Below, piece by piece: positions 27,315-36,500 of a DNA stretch of 64,000 bases (within the stretch, counting starts at the first letter, position 1; every line of letters starts with the position of its first letter). The position numbers were made by a program, and so were the translations under genes. A model generated the notes under the pieces. It had not been told where the DNA came from, ran no database searches, and saw only the letters and a list, made by a program, of their open reading frames with translations. Source of the DNA: Paraprevotella xylaniphila YIT 11841 (GTDB taxonomy: Bacteria > Bacteroidota > Bacteroidia > Bacteroidales > Bacteroidaceae); assembly GCF_000205165.1 (NCBI RefSeq), contig NZ_GL883880.1:1-64000 (forward strand). The letters run 5' to 3'.

Positions 27315-29603
27315 TCAATGCCTGAACCGGGAAGTATCCACTTCCTTGATTTCCTTTTTCTTATATCCTCCGAAACGGAAATTGAAGTTCAGGGTGAACG
27401 TTCTTAGGTAAAAAGAGTTTTCCATTCTCACGTCCTGACCTCCGTAACGTAGGTTACATTCCGGCATACTTGTATTGAATATGTCGCTACAACGGGCAGA
27501 GAGTGTGGCTTTGCCTCCGGCAAAGGTCCATTTCACCCCGGCATCTACCGTACCCACCATTTTCAGGTCGTATGTACCTTGTATGGCCGGAGTCTGCATG
27601 AATCCGCGCAATTCGAAAGCCAGATTCTTGTTCAGCTTGAACGTGTTGTCCCATTGGCACTGCAAAATCCACTTTTTCCGGTCGAAAGGAAGGTCGAAAA
27701 AGTCGTCGCAACGGTGGCGTGCGTATTGTTCCACCGCTACCCAACGGGAATCCCACCACGTTCCGACCTGGAACGGCACCGTGGCCATGAGGCCTACGTA
27801 CTGTGTGTAGTTCCAGTTCATCATCTTGTAAATCATGGCTAACCGTTCTGTGGACTGATAGGCAGTCTGCATGAACTGGTCTTGGGTACGGGAGAAGTAT
27901 GCGCCGAAGACATACTTCTGCTTCAGGATGTAGTTGGCATTCACACTGTAGTTCGTCTGAGGACGCAATCCGGGTGTGCCCCATATTTCGGAATATCCGT
28001 TGATATAGCTGACGGAAGACTGCATTTCCCAATATCCCGGATAAGTCTTTCGGGTGGAGAGCGAGAGTTGCAGGATGTGTTCGGGAGTCTTCATGTAAGT
28101 GAGGGAAGCCTGAGGGTAGAAAGCCCATTTGCGGTAATTGCCGATGGAGTAATACTCCCCTGTGCCCGATACCGACCATGATATACCACCGGGGTAATCT
28201 TTTCCCAACGATACGTAGAAGTCTGTGGTCTGTTCTTTTAACTTGGAGTCCGTAGAGGGAGTGGCGATGTCGCCTTCCACCTCGGTGTAGGTTTGAAAGT
28301 CATGGTTATGGGTTTGTGTATAAGAGACGCCATATCCCAGATTCCATCCTTGGGACAGTTTGTGTTTCTGGTCGGCATACACGTTGTAGCGGTCTATCCG
28401 TTGCCCGCCAGCCAAGGTGAAACGGTTCCGGTTGCCGTCGGCATACTCGGCGTGCATCCACCGCCTGTTGTCGGTCGTATAGTGCGTATAGTCCCCGCCG
28501 GCATCCAGGCCGAATCCCGAACGGAGGTGCAATGCGATGTTGTGCATCTGGGCTTCGCGACGGCCGTCTATGTCACTGGTTTGGAAATTTCCTGTTGTTT
28601 GCGCGTCCTCTTGTATATTCGGCATGTATTTGCCGGTATAAGCCAAGTCTATGCTGCTGTTTTCGTTGAAGTGGTATTCTCCGGCCACCCGCATGTTATG
28701 CCTGTAAGCTTTGTTGCGAAGCTGTTCGTTTTCTTCTATGGAATATATCTGTCCGTCCAGGGTGTGCCGTGAAAATAAGTTGTAATATTGCATCGTGTGT
28801 ACACGGTCTATGCCGTACATGGCATCCAATGCCAGTTTCGGGGTTGAGAAACGGAAATTCCCGGTGGCATTGCCCGCGTTGAAGTAGCAGTTGTCATAAG
28901 TTACGTTGACTTCGCCCTGAAAGGAATAGTCGTTGGGACGTTTCAGAACGACGTTCAGGGAAGCTCCTCTTACGTGATATTGCGGAGGAGTACTATACAT
29001 GACCTCCACTTTCTCCACGCGGCTGACCGGAGTATTCCGCAAAAGGGTCTCCAACTGTCCCGCATCCATCGTAGTGGGCTTGCCGTTCAGGATGACCGTG
29101 ACCTCTCCGACACCGGCCAAGGTCAATTTGCCCCCTATCTCTTGCACGCCGGGCAACCTCTGCAAGGCCTCGTAAGTGTTGTTGACGACTTTGTCCCGGA
29201 CGATTTGTTCCAAATCATAGTTCAACCTCCCCTCTTCCACTCTTACTATGGGGCGCTCGGCTTTGACCACGACCTCACCGATGGTGCGGTCAGCCGGTTG
29301 TAGTACAATGGTCCCGGCATCCTTTCCTGTTCCGTTTACGGTTTGTGAACGGTATAAAAGGTGTTGTACAATCAGGCGATACTGCTCCGGTTGGGCCGGT
29401 AGGGTGAAATGTCCGTCGGCATCCGATACGGCGGCACTGACGAATGTGGAATCCGGAGCCTGCAATACTACCGTAGCCCCTGTTACCGGACAGGATTTCC
29501 GGTCCGTAATTCTTCCGGTAACAGTCTGGGCATCCAGTATTTGAATACCCAGACCGTAACTCCCCAATAAAAGGACGCTTAAAATCTTGTATGTTCTGTT
29601 CAT
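27315..29603 (-). CDS. outer membrane beta-barrel protein with N-terminal carboxypeptidase-regulatory-like and plug domains
   Basis: A 762-residue outer-membrane protein. A signal peptide (ending ILDAQ) is followed by a CarboxypepD_reg-like domain (VTGRITDRKSCPVTGATVVLQ, about 27-110), a TonB plug-like domain (about 120-225, with LQRLPGVQEIGGKLTLAGVG and VILNGKP), and a large C-terminal barrel (OMP_b-brl_3 type) ending in an aromatic strand FTLNFNFRFGGYK. It resembles TonB-dependent receptors but is not SusC: no SusD follows and no TonB box is evident. The start lies 15 bp after the stop of the preceding lipoprotein gene, so both are likely one unit with ugd. Confidence 0.88.
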   Translation of the reverse strand: MNRTYKILSVLLLGSYGLGIQILDAQTVTGRITDRKSCPVTGATVVLQAPDSTFVSAAVSDADGHFTLPAQPEQYRLIVQHLLYRSQTVNGTGKDAGTIVLQPADRTIGEVVVKAERPIVRVEEGRLNYDLEQIVRDKVVNNTYEALQRLPGVQEIGGKLTLAGVGEVTVILNGKPTTMDAGQLETLLRNTPVSRVEKVEVMYSTPPQYHVRGASLNVVLKRPNDYSFQGEVNVTYDNCYFNAGNATGNFRFSTPKLALDAMYGIDRVHTMQYYNLFSRHTLDGQIYSIEENEQLRNKAYRHNMRVAGEYHFNENSSIDLAYTGKYMPNIQEDAQTTGNFQTSDIDGRREAQMHNIALHLRSGFGLDAGGDYTHYTTDNRRWMHAEYADGNRNRFTLAGGQRIDRYNVYADQKHKLSQGWNLGYGVSYTQTHNHDFQTYTEVEGDIATPSTDSKLKEQTTDFYVSLGKDYPGGISWSVSGTGEYYSIGNYRKWAFYPQASLTYMKTPEHILQLSLSTRKTYPGYWEMQSSVSYINGYSEIWGTPGLRPQTNYSVNANYILKQKYVFGAYFSRTQDQFMQTAYQSTERLAMIYKMMNWNYTQYVGLMATVPFQVGTWWDSRWVAVEQYARHRCDDFFDLPFDRKKWILQCQWDNTFKLNKNLAFELRGFMQTPAIQGTYDLKMVGTVDAGVKWTFAGGKATLSARCSDIFNTSMPECNLRYGGQDVRMENSFYLRTFTLNFNFRFGGYKKKEIKEVDTSRFRH

Positions 29604-29618
29604 GATGGTGTGCAGGGG

Positions 29619-30443
29619 TTAATACTCGAGAAGTTCCATTGTCGGCTTGCCGTCGTATCCTACACAGATATTGACCATATAGCAACTGGCATCGTCGGGG
29701 ATACATACCGTGGCATTGAAATGGCATCCGCGCGGACCGGCTTCGGAAAATACCATATTCGACAGGATGGCCTGGTTCAGGAAGCCACTGGGTACAAGCC
29801 CGGTGAAACTCTTCCGGGTATAGTCTTGTGAAAACAAGCATGTTTTCCCCTTGTACACGCAGATGTGAATCACGTTGTCGTAGTATACATTTTCCACGGC
29901 GATGCCCTCGTCCGTATAACTTGTCTTATATACTTTCAAGCGCGAGGGGTTGACGTAGACATAGCAATGGTAACGCTCGCCGCCATGGAACACTACTGTG
30001 TCTTTTTTTACGACTTCATTGTAGGTGAGCGTGGCGGCTTGCCGATGGATGAAATAGATACTGTCGTTCGGGTCTTCCGACCGGACGAGCTTCACGATGT
30101 CGCCCGTGGCCGAATGGAAGTGGAAAAGGTGATTTCCCCTCTTGTCTATGGGGTAAGCGGTCGTATCTCCCCCACCGGCCAAAAACAAAGTATCCTTACG
30201 GATGAAAAAACGTACCGGTACGTTGGCCGTATCGGGGTAATAGATGGTGTCCCCTTTGGCGCAGAACGAAACGGTCTCGGTCTCCTGGTCGATCCAGATT
30301 CCCTGCAAAGCTTTTTTGGCCTCCTGGTCTTCCGGTTCGGGAGTATCCCCGTTTGGAGTCCGGTTGTCCCTTGTGCCGCAACTTGTCCACGCAGCCACGG
30401 ACACTAAAAGACTACCGTATATAATATGATGTATCCATTTCAT
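29619..30443 (-). CDS. lipoprotein, DUF4738-like
   Basis: A 274-residue predicted lipoprotein: residues 1-21 are a signal sequence with the lipobox ending WTSC, Cys 22 being the acylation site, followed by an acidic linker (TPEPEDQEAKK). The rest is beta-rich, with repeated threonine- and tyrosine-containing strands, and resembles DUF4738 proteins. Function unknown. Its ATG shares one base with the ugd stop codon (TAATG), an arrangement that favours translational coupling. The start at 30443 is chosen over an in-frame ATG five codons upstream for this reason and because it leaves a compact signal peptide. Confidence 0.75.
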   Translation of the reverse strand: MKWIHHIIYGSLLVSVAAWTSCGTRDNRTPNGDTPEPEDQEAKKALQGIWIDQETETVSFCAKGDTIYYPDTANVPVRFFIRKDTLFLAGGGDTTAYPIDKRGNHLFHFHSATGDIVKLVRSEDPNDSIYFIHRQAATLTYNEVVKKDTVVFHGGERYHCYVYVNPSRLKVYKTSYTDEGIAVENVYYDNVIHICVYKGKTCLFSQDYTRKSFTGLVPSGFLNQAILSNMVFSEAGPRGCHFNATVCIPDDASCYMVNICVGYDGKPTMELLEY

Positions 30444-31756
30444 TACTTTCCGATACAATGGTATTCAAATCCGGCTTCGCGTACTTCGCCTGCGTCATAT
30501 ACGTTACGCCCGTCGATGACGAGCCGTCCGCTCATCGTCTTCTTCAGCACGCCCCAAGCCGGCAGGCGGAATTCCTTCCATTCGGTCACTAAGAGCAGCG
30601 CGTCGGCATCCAATGCCGCTTCGTACATGTCACGGGCATAAATGACTGCGTCACCCAAACGGCGGCGACATTCGTTCATGGCTTCCGGATCGTAGACACG
30701 AACCGTGCATCCGGCTTCCAATAATTTCCGGATAAGGATGAGAGAAGGGGCTTCGCGCATGTCGTCCGTCTCTGGCTTGAAAGCCAGTCCCCACAATGTG
30801 ACGGTCTTGCCAGCCAACTCATGTTGCCATGCCGCGTCCAACTTGTGGAAGAGGATGGATTTTTGACGTTCGTTTACTGTCTCTACGGCTTTCAGCACAG
30901 CCATTTCGTACCCGTTTTGCTCGGCCGTCTTGATGAGTGCCTTCACGTCTTTGGGAAAACAAGAGCCTCCGTAGCCGCATCCGGCATATAGGAACTTGCG
31001 GCCGATACGGGTGTCGGCTCCGATACCGTTGCGCACCATGTTGACATCCGCTCCCACGCGTTCGCACAAATTGGCGATGTCGTTCATGAAAGAGATACGT
31101 GTGGCCAACATGGAGTTCGCCGCGTATTTCGTCATCTCTGCAGAGGGAATGTCCATGAATATCACCCGGAAATTGTTAATAAGGAAAGGTTTGTAGAGTT
31201 TGGTCATCAGTTCCTTGGCTTTTTCAGACTCCACGCCTACCACCACGCGGTCCGGGCTCATGAAGTCGCTGATGGCGTTGCCTTCTTTCAGGAACTCCGG
31301 ATTGGAAGCTACATCGAATTTGATGTCAAGACCCCGTTTGTCCAATTCTTCCTGAATGGCGTGGCGCACTTTCCGCGCCGTACCGACAGGAACGGTGCTC
31401 TTAGTGACAACCAGTTTGTAATCAGTCATATATCTACCTATAGTTCGAGCAACTTGTAGGACGTATTTCAAGTCCGCGCTTCCGTCTTCGTCGGGTGGAG
31501 TCCCCACAGCACTGAATATCACCTGCACCTTGTCGAGCACGCTTTCGAGCGTGGTGGTGAAATCCAACCGCCCTGCCTTTTGATTCTTCAAGACCAACTC
31601 TTTCAGGCCTGGTTCGTAAATAGGAATTTCACCTTGTTTGAGCTTTTCAATTTTATTCCGGTCCACGTCCACACAAGTGACATTGACCCCTATTTCGGCA
31701 AAACATGCACCGGTTACCAAACCTACGTAGCCGCTGCCTACAATCGCTATATTCAT
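30443..31756 (-). CDS. ugd: UDP-glucose 6-dehydrogenase
   Basis: Oxidises UDP-glucose twice with NAD to UDP-glucuronate, a precursor of capsule, exopolysaccharide and UDP-pentoses. The 437-residue protein starts with MNIAIVGSGYVGLVTGACF (Rossmann GxGYVGL) and has the STVPVGT motif, the catalytic Cys in GYGGSCFPKD (about 258), and the C-terminal WGLAFKPETDDMREAP. The longer frame from 31783 begins at the -7 element, so MNIA is the start. Downstream lie the lipoprotein (1-bp overlap) and the outer-membrane barrel. Confidence 0.97.
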   Translation of the reverse strand: MNIAIVGSGYVGLVTGACFAEIGVNVTCVDVDRNKIEKLKQGEIPIYEPGLKELVLKNQKAGRLDFTTTLESVLDKVQVIFSAVGTPPDEDGSADLKYVLQVARTIGRYMTDYKLVVTKSTVPVGTARKVRHAIQEELDKRGLDIKFDVASNPEFLKEGNAISDFMSPDRVVVGVESEKAKELMTKLYKPFLINNFRVIFMDIPSAEMTKYAANSMLATRISFMNDIANLCERVGADVNMVRNGIGADTRIGRKFLYAGCGYGGSCFPKDVKALIKTAEQNGYEMAVLKAVETVNERQKSILFHKLDAAWQHELAGKTVTLWGLAFKPETDDMREAPSLILIRKLLEAGCTVRVYDPEAMNECRRRLGDAVIYARDMYEAALDADALLLVTEWKEFRLPAWGVLKKTMSGRLVIDGRNVYDAGEVREAGFEYHCIGK

Positions 31757-31782
31757 ATTTTCGTTGCTATTAACCACAGGCA

Positions 31783-31790
31783 AAAGTAAT
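31783..31790 (-). promoter_or_regulatory. -7 element of the ugd unit
   Basis: TACTTTTG on the minus strand, 26 bp upstream of the ugd ATG. Confidence 0.65.
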
Positions 31791-31872
31791 GAAAAATAGG
31801 GCTATCAACAATACAAGCTGAAATATTTGATAACTTTTTCTGCAAAAATTAGCAATGTCCACGGGAAAGCCG

Positions 31873-31880
31873 TAAATTTG
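31873..31880 (+). promoter_or_regulatory. -7 element of the HU/SPOR gene
   Basis: TAAATTTG, only 4 bp before the GTG start at 31885, so the transcript would begin at or right next to the start codon. Confidence 0.6.
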
Positions 31881-31884
31881 TAGT

Positions 31885-32937
31885 GTGAAAGAGTTAGTAA
31901 AACATATCGAGATATTGTTGTTGGACCACGACTGCGTGGTGGTTCCGCAAATCGGGGGATTCGTGACTTGCAACGCCCCGGCCAAATACGTGGAAGATGA
32001 GAATCTGTTTTTACCTCCTATCCGCACGGTGGGGTTCAACGAACGCCTGAAAGCCGATGACGGGTTGTTGGTCCGTTCATACGTGGAAGCATACGGTTGT
32101 TCCGACATCGAAGCGAGAACCATGCTCGGGGAACAGATCCGTGACCTGCAACAGGAATTGTGGGAGGCAGGTACGTACGACCTTGGGAGCATTGGCGTAT
32201 TGATGTTGGACGAACGGAACAATGTGGGGTTTTCACCTTGTCAGGCCGGTACGGTCTGTCCGGCTTATTATGGTTTGGATGCCTTGCTGTTCGAACCTTT
32301 GCAGGCGGAAAAAACGGTGGAAGCGTCATTGGCCGTCGAGGTTTCGCGTACAGTCCCCGAAAGAAAGCCCGAAACAGTGACGGTCGAAAGCGAACCTGTG
32401 GCACGCGGAGAAATTACCATCCGGCTGAAGACGGCGTGGCTGCAAAACATTGCTGCCGTGGCTGCCGTGGTGCTCTTGTTTTTCCTGATGTCTCCCGATG
32501 CCAAGAACACGGGGGTATCTTCCGCAAGCCAGGCCGAGTTTGCTCGCCTGATGTGGATGCCTGCGGTACAGGAAACTGTGCCTGAGGCATTCAACAAGCC
32601 GGAAGAAATACAAGTCAAGGGTTCAGGAACGGGTGTGGAAAGTCCGGTGTCGGCTGCTGTCCAACCGGAAACCGTCCAAAAGGCGGCTGTTTCGGTGGCA
32701 GTGGAAAGCGGTTTTTGCGTCGTGGTGGCCAGTGCCATACCGGAAAAGAACGCGAAAGCGTATGTCGAACGGCTTCATAAGGAAGGTTACAAAGAGGCGC
32801 AAGTATATAAAAAAGGAAATATGGTGCGTGTGGTTTTTCCGGGATTTGCATCCGAAGCGGAAGCGCATGCCAAGATGAACGCTTTGAGTGACCGGTCGGA
32901 AGAATTTGCTTACGCATGGGTTTACCAAATCAAGTAA
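31885..32937 (+). CDS. HU-CCDC81/SPOR domain envelope protein
   Basis: A 350-residue protein. Residues about 1-125 match the two CCDC81-like prokaryotic HU domains (MKELVKHIEILLLDHDCVV start, FLPPIRTVGFNERLKADDGLLV). A single membrane helix lies at about 186-203 (NIAAVAAVVLLFFLM), then a disordered linker, and the last 80 residues form a SPOR domain (FCVVVASAIPEKNAKAYVERL...) that binds denuded septal peptidoglycan. A role in linking a cytoplasmic partner to the division site is plausible, but unproven here. It heads a four-gene run with the FHA protein (12 bp), Tex and a HAD phosphatase. The start is GTG. Confidence 0.88.
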   Translation: MKELVKHIEILLLDHDCVVVPQIGGFVTCNAPAKYVEDENLFLPPIRTVGFNERLKADDGLLVRSYVEAYGCSDIEARTMLGEQIRDLQQELWEAGTYDLGSIGVLMLDERNNVGFSPCQAGTVCPAYYGLDALLFEPLQAEKTVEASLAVEVSRTVPERKPETVTVESEPVARGEITIRLKTAWLQNIAAVAAVVLLFFLMSPDAKNTGVSSASQAEFARLMWMPAVQETVPEAFNKPEEIQVKGSGTGVESPVSAAVQPETVQKAAVSVAVESGFCVVVASAIPEKNAKAYVERLHKEGYKEAQVYKKGNMVRVVFPGFASEAEAHAKMNALSDRSEEFAYAWVYQIK

Positions 32938-32949
32938 GGAATACAAGGA

Positions 32950-33477
32950 ATGAAAAGAGTACGTTGTCCTAAATGTGACCATTATATCACTTTTGACGAA
33001 ACCCAGTATGAAGACGGGCAGTCGCTTGTTTTCGAATGTCCGGAATGCCGCAAGCAGTTCGGCATACGTATCGGGGTATCCAAATTGAGGGCTACACGTA
33101 AGGAAGAGACCGTGGACGAGAACGAGAACGATGACGCATACGGCAGCATCGTTGTGGTGGAGAACGTCTTCCACTATAAGCAGGTGCTTCCGCTGAAGTT
33201 GGGCGACAACGTAATCGGACGGTATGTGAAAGGGACTGCCATTTCTACCCCCATCGAGACAGTAGACCCCAGTGTGGACACCAAGCATTGCATCATCAAT
33301 GTGAAGCGGGACAAGAACGGTCGTCTGGTGTACACCTTGCGCGACGCGCCGAGCAATACCGGCACTTTTTATATGAATGACATATTGACGGACTATGACC
33401 GTGTGAGACTGGAGGACGGCAGCATAGTCACTATCGGGGCTACCACGCTGATATTGCGTGCGGCTCGTGAAGAATAA
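32950..33477 (+). CDS. zinc-ribbon and FHA domain protein
   Basis: A 175-residue protein. Residues 5-40 have two CxxC pairs (RCPKCD and ECPECRKQ), the MJ0042-like zinc ribbon. Residues about 75-170 are an FHA-like fold (PLKLGDNVIGRYVKGT, then VDPSVDTKHCIINVKR, and TGTFYMNDILTDYDRVRLEDGS), a phosphothreonine-binding domain. The FHA core residues (Arg in IGRY, the Ser/His pair near TKHC, the Asn in YMND) are partly present. The partner is unknown; no Ser/Thr kinase gene is in the window. It lies between the SPOR-domain gene (12 bp) and tex (15 bp). Confidence 0.85.
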   Translation: MKRVRCPKCDHYITFDETQYEDGQSLVFECPECRKQFGIRIGVSKLRATRKEETVDENENDDAYGSIVVVENVFHYKQVLPLKLGDNVIGRYVKGTAISTPIETVDPSVDTKHCIINVKRDKNGRLVYTLRDAPSNTGTFYMNDILTDYDRVRLEDGSIVTIGATTLILRAAREE

Positions 33478-33492
33478 TTTTTATCTTATTTT

Positions 33493-35616
33493 ATGCAACC
33501 GGAATTGAGCAAGATGGTTGCCGCTACACTTTCCATTGCCGAAAGACAAGTGGCACGCACCTTGGATTTATTAGCGGAAGGGGCTACCATCCCTTTTATC
33601 AGCCGTTACCGTAAGGAGATGACCGGAGGGCTGGATGAAGTGCAAATCGGAGAAATCAAAAGAGTGTATGACAAATTGGTCGAGACGGGGAAACGAAAGG
33701 AAACGATATTGGCTTCCATCGAGGCGCAAGACAAGTTGACCGATGAACTGAAACGGAGAATCGTGGCTTGTTGGGACGCTACGGAATTGGAAGACATCTA
33801 TTTGCCTTATAAACCGAAACGTCGTACGCGTGCCGAGATTGCCCGGCAGAAAGGACTGGAGCCCTTGGCCGTAATTATCGCCATGCAGCGTGAGGCGCAC
33901 ATACGCGAAGTGGCCGGACGTTATGTGAACGGGCAAGTAAAGGATGCGGACGAGGCTTTGGCTGGGGCTTCGGATATTTTGGCCGAACAGTTCAACGAGA
34001 ACGAACGTTGCCGGAATGCCGTGCGCCAACAGTTCCGCCGTGGAGCCGTCATCAGTTCCAAAGTGGTGAAGGGTAAAGAGGAGGAAGGGGCAAAATACCG
34101 TGATTATTTTGATTTCAGCGAACCGTTGAAGCGATGTTCATCCCATCGCCTGTTGGCTTTGCGACGCGGAGAGGCGGAAGGTATCCTGAAGGTGGCTATT
34201 TCGCCGGACGACGAGACCTGCGTAGAGAACTTGAATCGTTTGTGCGTCAAAGGGAACGGTGAATGTAGTAAACTTGTAGCTTCCGCATTGACAGATAGTT
34301 ATAAGCGTTTGATTAAACCTTCCATCGAAACGGAATTTGCAGCCGCTTCCAAACAAAAAGCCGATGATGAGGCCATCAGGGTCTTCGCGCAAAATCTTCA
34401 CCAACTGCTTTTGGCTCCGCCTTTGGGGCAGAAACGCGTGTTGGGCTTAGACCCCGGATTCCGTACGGGATGCAAGGTGGTATGCTTGGATGCCCAGGGG
34501 AATTTGTTGCATAACGAAGCGGTATACCCCCACCCTCCGCGTAATGAATATGCACAGGCGCAACGGAAGTTGCAGAAATTAGTGGAACAGTACGACATAC
34601 AGGCCATAGCCATAGGGAACGGTACGGCCAGTCGCGAGACGGAGAGCTTCGTGCAATCTGTCCGTTTCGACCGTCCGGTAGAAGCGTTCGTGGTGAGTGA
34701 AGACGGGGCTTCCATCTATTCGGCTTCCAAAATCGCCCGTGAGGAATTTCCGGAATATGACGTGACGGTGCGCGGTGCCGTTTCCATCGGACGCAGGTTG
34801 ATGGACCCGTTGGCGGAATTGGTGAAGATAGACCCGAAATCCATTGGTGTCGGGCAATACCAGCACGACGTGGACCAGACGAAACTGCGGGAAACGTTGA
34901 ACCGTACGGTAGAGTCTTGCGTGAATGCCGTGGGAGTCAACTTGAATACTGCGAGTTGCCAACTATTGACTTACGTTTCGGGGTTGGGACCGCAACTGGC
35001 GCAGAATATCGTGGACTACCGTGCGGAAAACGGCCCCTTCCCCACCCGGCGAGATTTGATGAAAGTGAAGCGCATGGGGGCGAAAGCCTTTGAGCAGTGC
35101 GCCGGTTTCTTGCGCATTCCGGGAGGTGAGAATCCTTTGGACAATACAGCCGTGCATCCCGAACGTTATGCCTTGGTGCAAAGGATGGCCAAGGATGCGG
35201 GGGCTTCCGTGGAAGAACTCATCCGCAACAAGGAATTGCGGCGGAGCATTCCGTTGGAACAGTATGCGACGGAGGATTGCGGCCTTCCTACGCTGAACGA
35301 CATCATGAGCGAGCTGGACAAACCGGGGCGCGACCCGCGCAGCAAAATAAAGGCCTTTTCTTTCGATCCCAATGTGCATACGATGGACGACCTGAAGGAA
35401 GGGATGGTATTGCCGGGCATCATTTCCAATATTACGAATTTCGGTTGTTTCGTAGACATCGGGGTGCACGAGAAAGGTTTGGTGCATATTTCGCAGTTGG
35501 CCGACCGCTATGTGAGCGACCCGAACGAAGTCGTTTCGCTTCACCAACAGGTGAACGTGCGCGTGCTGCAGGTGGACAAGGAACGCAAACGGATTGCATT
35601 ATCATTGAAAATCTGA
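33493..35616 (+). CDS. Tex family S1 RNA-binding protein
   Basis: A 707-residue RNA-binding factor of the Tex/YhgF family. In order: the Tex N-terminal helical domain (FISRYRKEMTGGLDEVQIGE), a YqgF/RNase H-like domain (about 310-450, VLGLDPGFRTGCKVV), helix-hairpin-helix repeats (about 490-560, TYVSGLGPQLAQNIVDYRA), and an S1 domain at the end (about 630-707, GMVLPGIISNITNFGCFVDIG). Members bind RNA and affect transcription or translation stability. Start: ATG. It lies in the HU/SPOR-FHA-tex-HAD run, with the next gene 6 bp away. Confidence 0.95.
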   Translation: MQPELSKMVAATLSIAERQVARTLDLLAEGATIPFISRYRKEMTGGLDEVQIGEIKRVYDKLVETGKRKETILASIEAQDKLTDELKRRIVACWDATELEDIYLPYKPKRRTRAEIARQKGLEPLAVIIAMQREAHIREVAGRYVNGQVKDADEALAGASDILAEQFNENERCRNAVRQQFRRGAVISSKVVKGKEEEGAKYRDYFDFSEPLKRCSSHRLLALRRGEAEGILKVAISPDDETCVENLNRLCVKGNGECSKLVASALTDSYKRLIKPSIETEFAAASKQKADDEAIRVFAQNLHQLLLAPPLGQKRVLGLDPGFRTGCKVVCLDAQGNLLHNEAVYPHPPRNEYAQAQRKLQKLVEQYDIQAIAIGNGTASRETESFVQSVRFDRPVEAFVVSEDGASIYSASKIAREEFPEYDVTVRGAVSIGRRLMDPLAELVKIDPKSIGVGQYQHDVDQTKLRETLNRTVESCVNAVGVNLNTASCQLLTYVSGLGPQLAQNIVDYRAENGPFPTRRDLMKVKRMGAKAFEQCAGFLRIPGGENPLDNTAVHPERYALVQRMAKDAGASVEELIRNKELRRSIPLEQYATEDCGLPTLNDIMSELDKPGRDPRSKIKAFSFDPNVHTMDDLKEGMVLPGIISNITNFGCFVDIGVHEKGLVHISQLADRYVSDPNEVVSLHQQVNVRVLQVDKERKRIALSLKI

Positions 35617-35622
35617 GAATTT

Positions 35623-36432
35623 ATGAAATACAAGATTTTGGTCCTGGATTTGGACGGGACTTTGACGAACAAGAAAAAAGAAATCACGGTGCATACGAGG
35701 GAAACCCTCATCCGGGCACAGGAAGCGGGCGTGAAAATCGTGCTGGCTTCCGGAAGGCCCACCTACGGCATCGCCCCATTGGCCGAAGAACTGCGCCTCG
35801 GGGACTTCGAGGGTTATATCCTGTCCTACAACGGAGGGCAAATCATTGATTGGAAAACCAAGAAGATGATGTATGAGAATGAACTCGACCCGAAAGTATA
35901 TCCTTATTTATATGAATGCGCGAAAAAGAACGGTTTCGTAATATTGAGCTACAAGGACGAATACATCGTATCGGAAGACGCGGGGAATCCGTACGTGCAG
36001 CATGAGGCTTTTCTGAACAGGATGCCCAGCATTACCGTACCGAATTTCCTGGAGGTGTTCGATTTCCCTGTTCCGAAGTGCCTGATTGTGGGCGACCCGG
36101 AACCGTTGTCCGTGCTGGAGCAAAAGATGAAGCAAGATTTGGAAGGGCGGATGAATGTATTCCGTTCCGAACCGTTTTTCCTGGAATTGGTGCCCAATGG
36201 TATCGACAAGGCGCGAAGCCTTGCCGTCCTATTGGACGAGTTGGGCATGAAGCCGGAAGAAATGGTGGCTGTGGGCGACGGATTCAACGACTTATCCATG
36301 ATACAGTTTGCAGGTCTGGGAATAGCCATGGCTAATGCGCAGGATGTCGTAAAAAAAGCCGCAGACTATGTTACTCTCTCGAATGAGGAGGACGGTGTGG
36401 CCGCAGTGGTGGAGAAGTTCTTTTGGGAATAA
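35623..36432 (+). CDS. Cof-type HAD-IIB family phosphatase
   Basis: A 269-residue cytosolic phosphatase of the HAD superfamily, Cof subfamily. Motif I is DLDGTLT (nucleophile Asp in LVLDLDGT), motif II ASGRP, the motif III lysine is in IDKARSL, and motif IV GDGFNDLSMI. The C2-type cap lies between motifs II and III. Substrates in this family are sugar phosphates, FMN or pyridoxal phosphate; the true one cannot be told. It is the last gene of the run with tex (6-bp spacer) and ends at a bidirectional terminator. Confidence 0.92.
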   Translation: MKYKILVLDLDGTLTNKKKEITVHTRETLIRAQEAGVKIVLASGRPTYGIAPLAEELRLGDFEGYILSYNGGQIIDWKTKKMMYENELDPKVYPYLYECAKKNGFVILSYKDEYIVSEDAGNPYVQHEAFLNRMPSITVPNFLEVFDFPVPKCLIVGDPEPLSVLEQKMKQDLEGRMNVFRSEPFFLELVPNGIDKARSLAVLLDELGMKPEEMVAVGDGFNDLSMIQFAGLGIAMANAQDVVKKAADYVTLSNEEDGVAAVVEKFFWE

Positions 36433-36452
36433 CTCCGAATCTTGATACATAG

Positions 36453-36496
36453 AAAATGCAGGAAGGTTGGAACTTGAAACCTTTCCTGCATTTTTT
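36453..36496. terminator. bidirectional terminator between the HAD gene and rlmD
   Basis: A 16-bp stem AAAATGCAGGAAGGTT / AACCTTTCCTGCATTTT (one unpaired A) with an 8-nt loop and a T6 run. Confidence 0.85.
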
Positions 36497-36500
36497 GTGT

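Noticed and set aside
27315-29603. SusC-type transporter
   Set aside because: The barrel lacks a neighbouring SusD and looks like the OMP_b-brl_3 type; it lies next to ugd, not to glycosidases.
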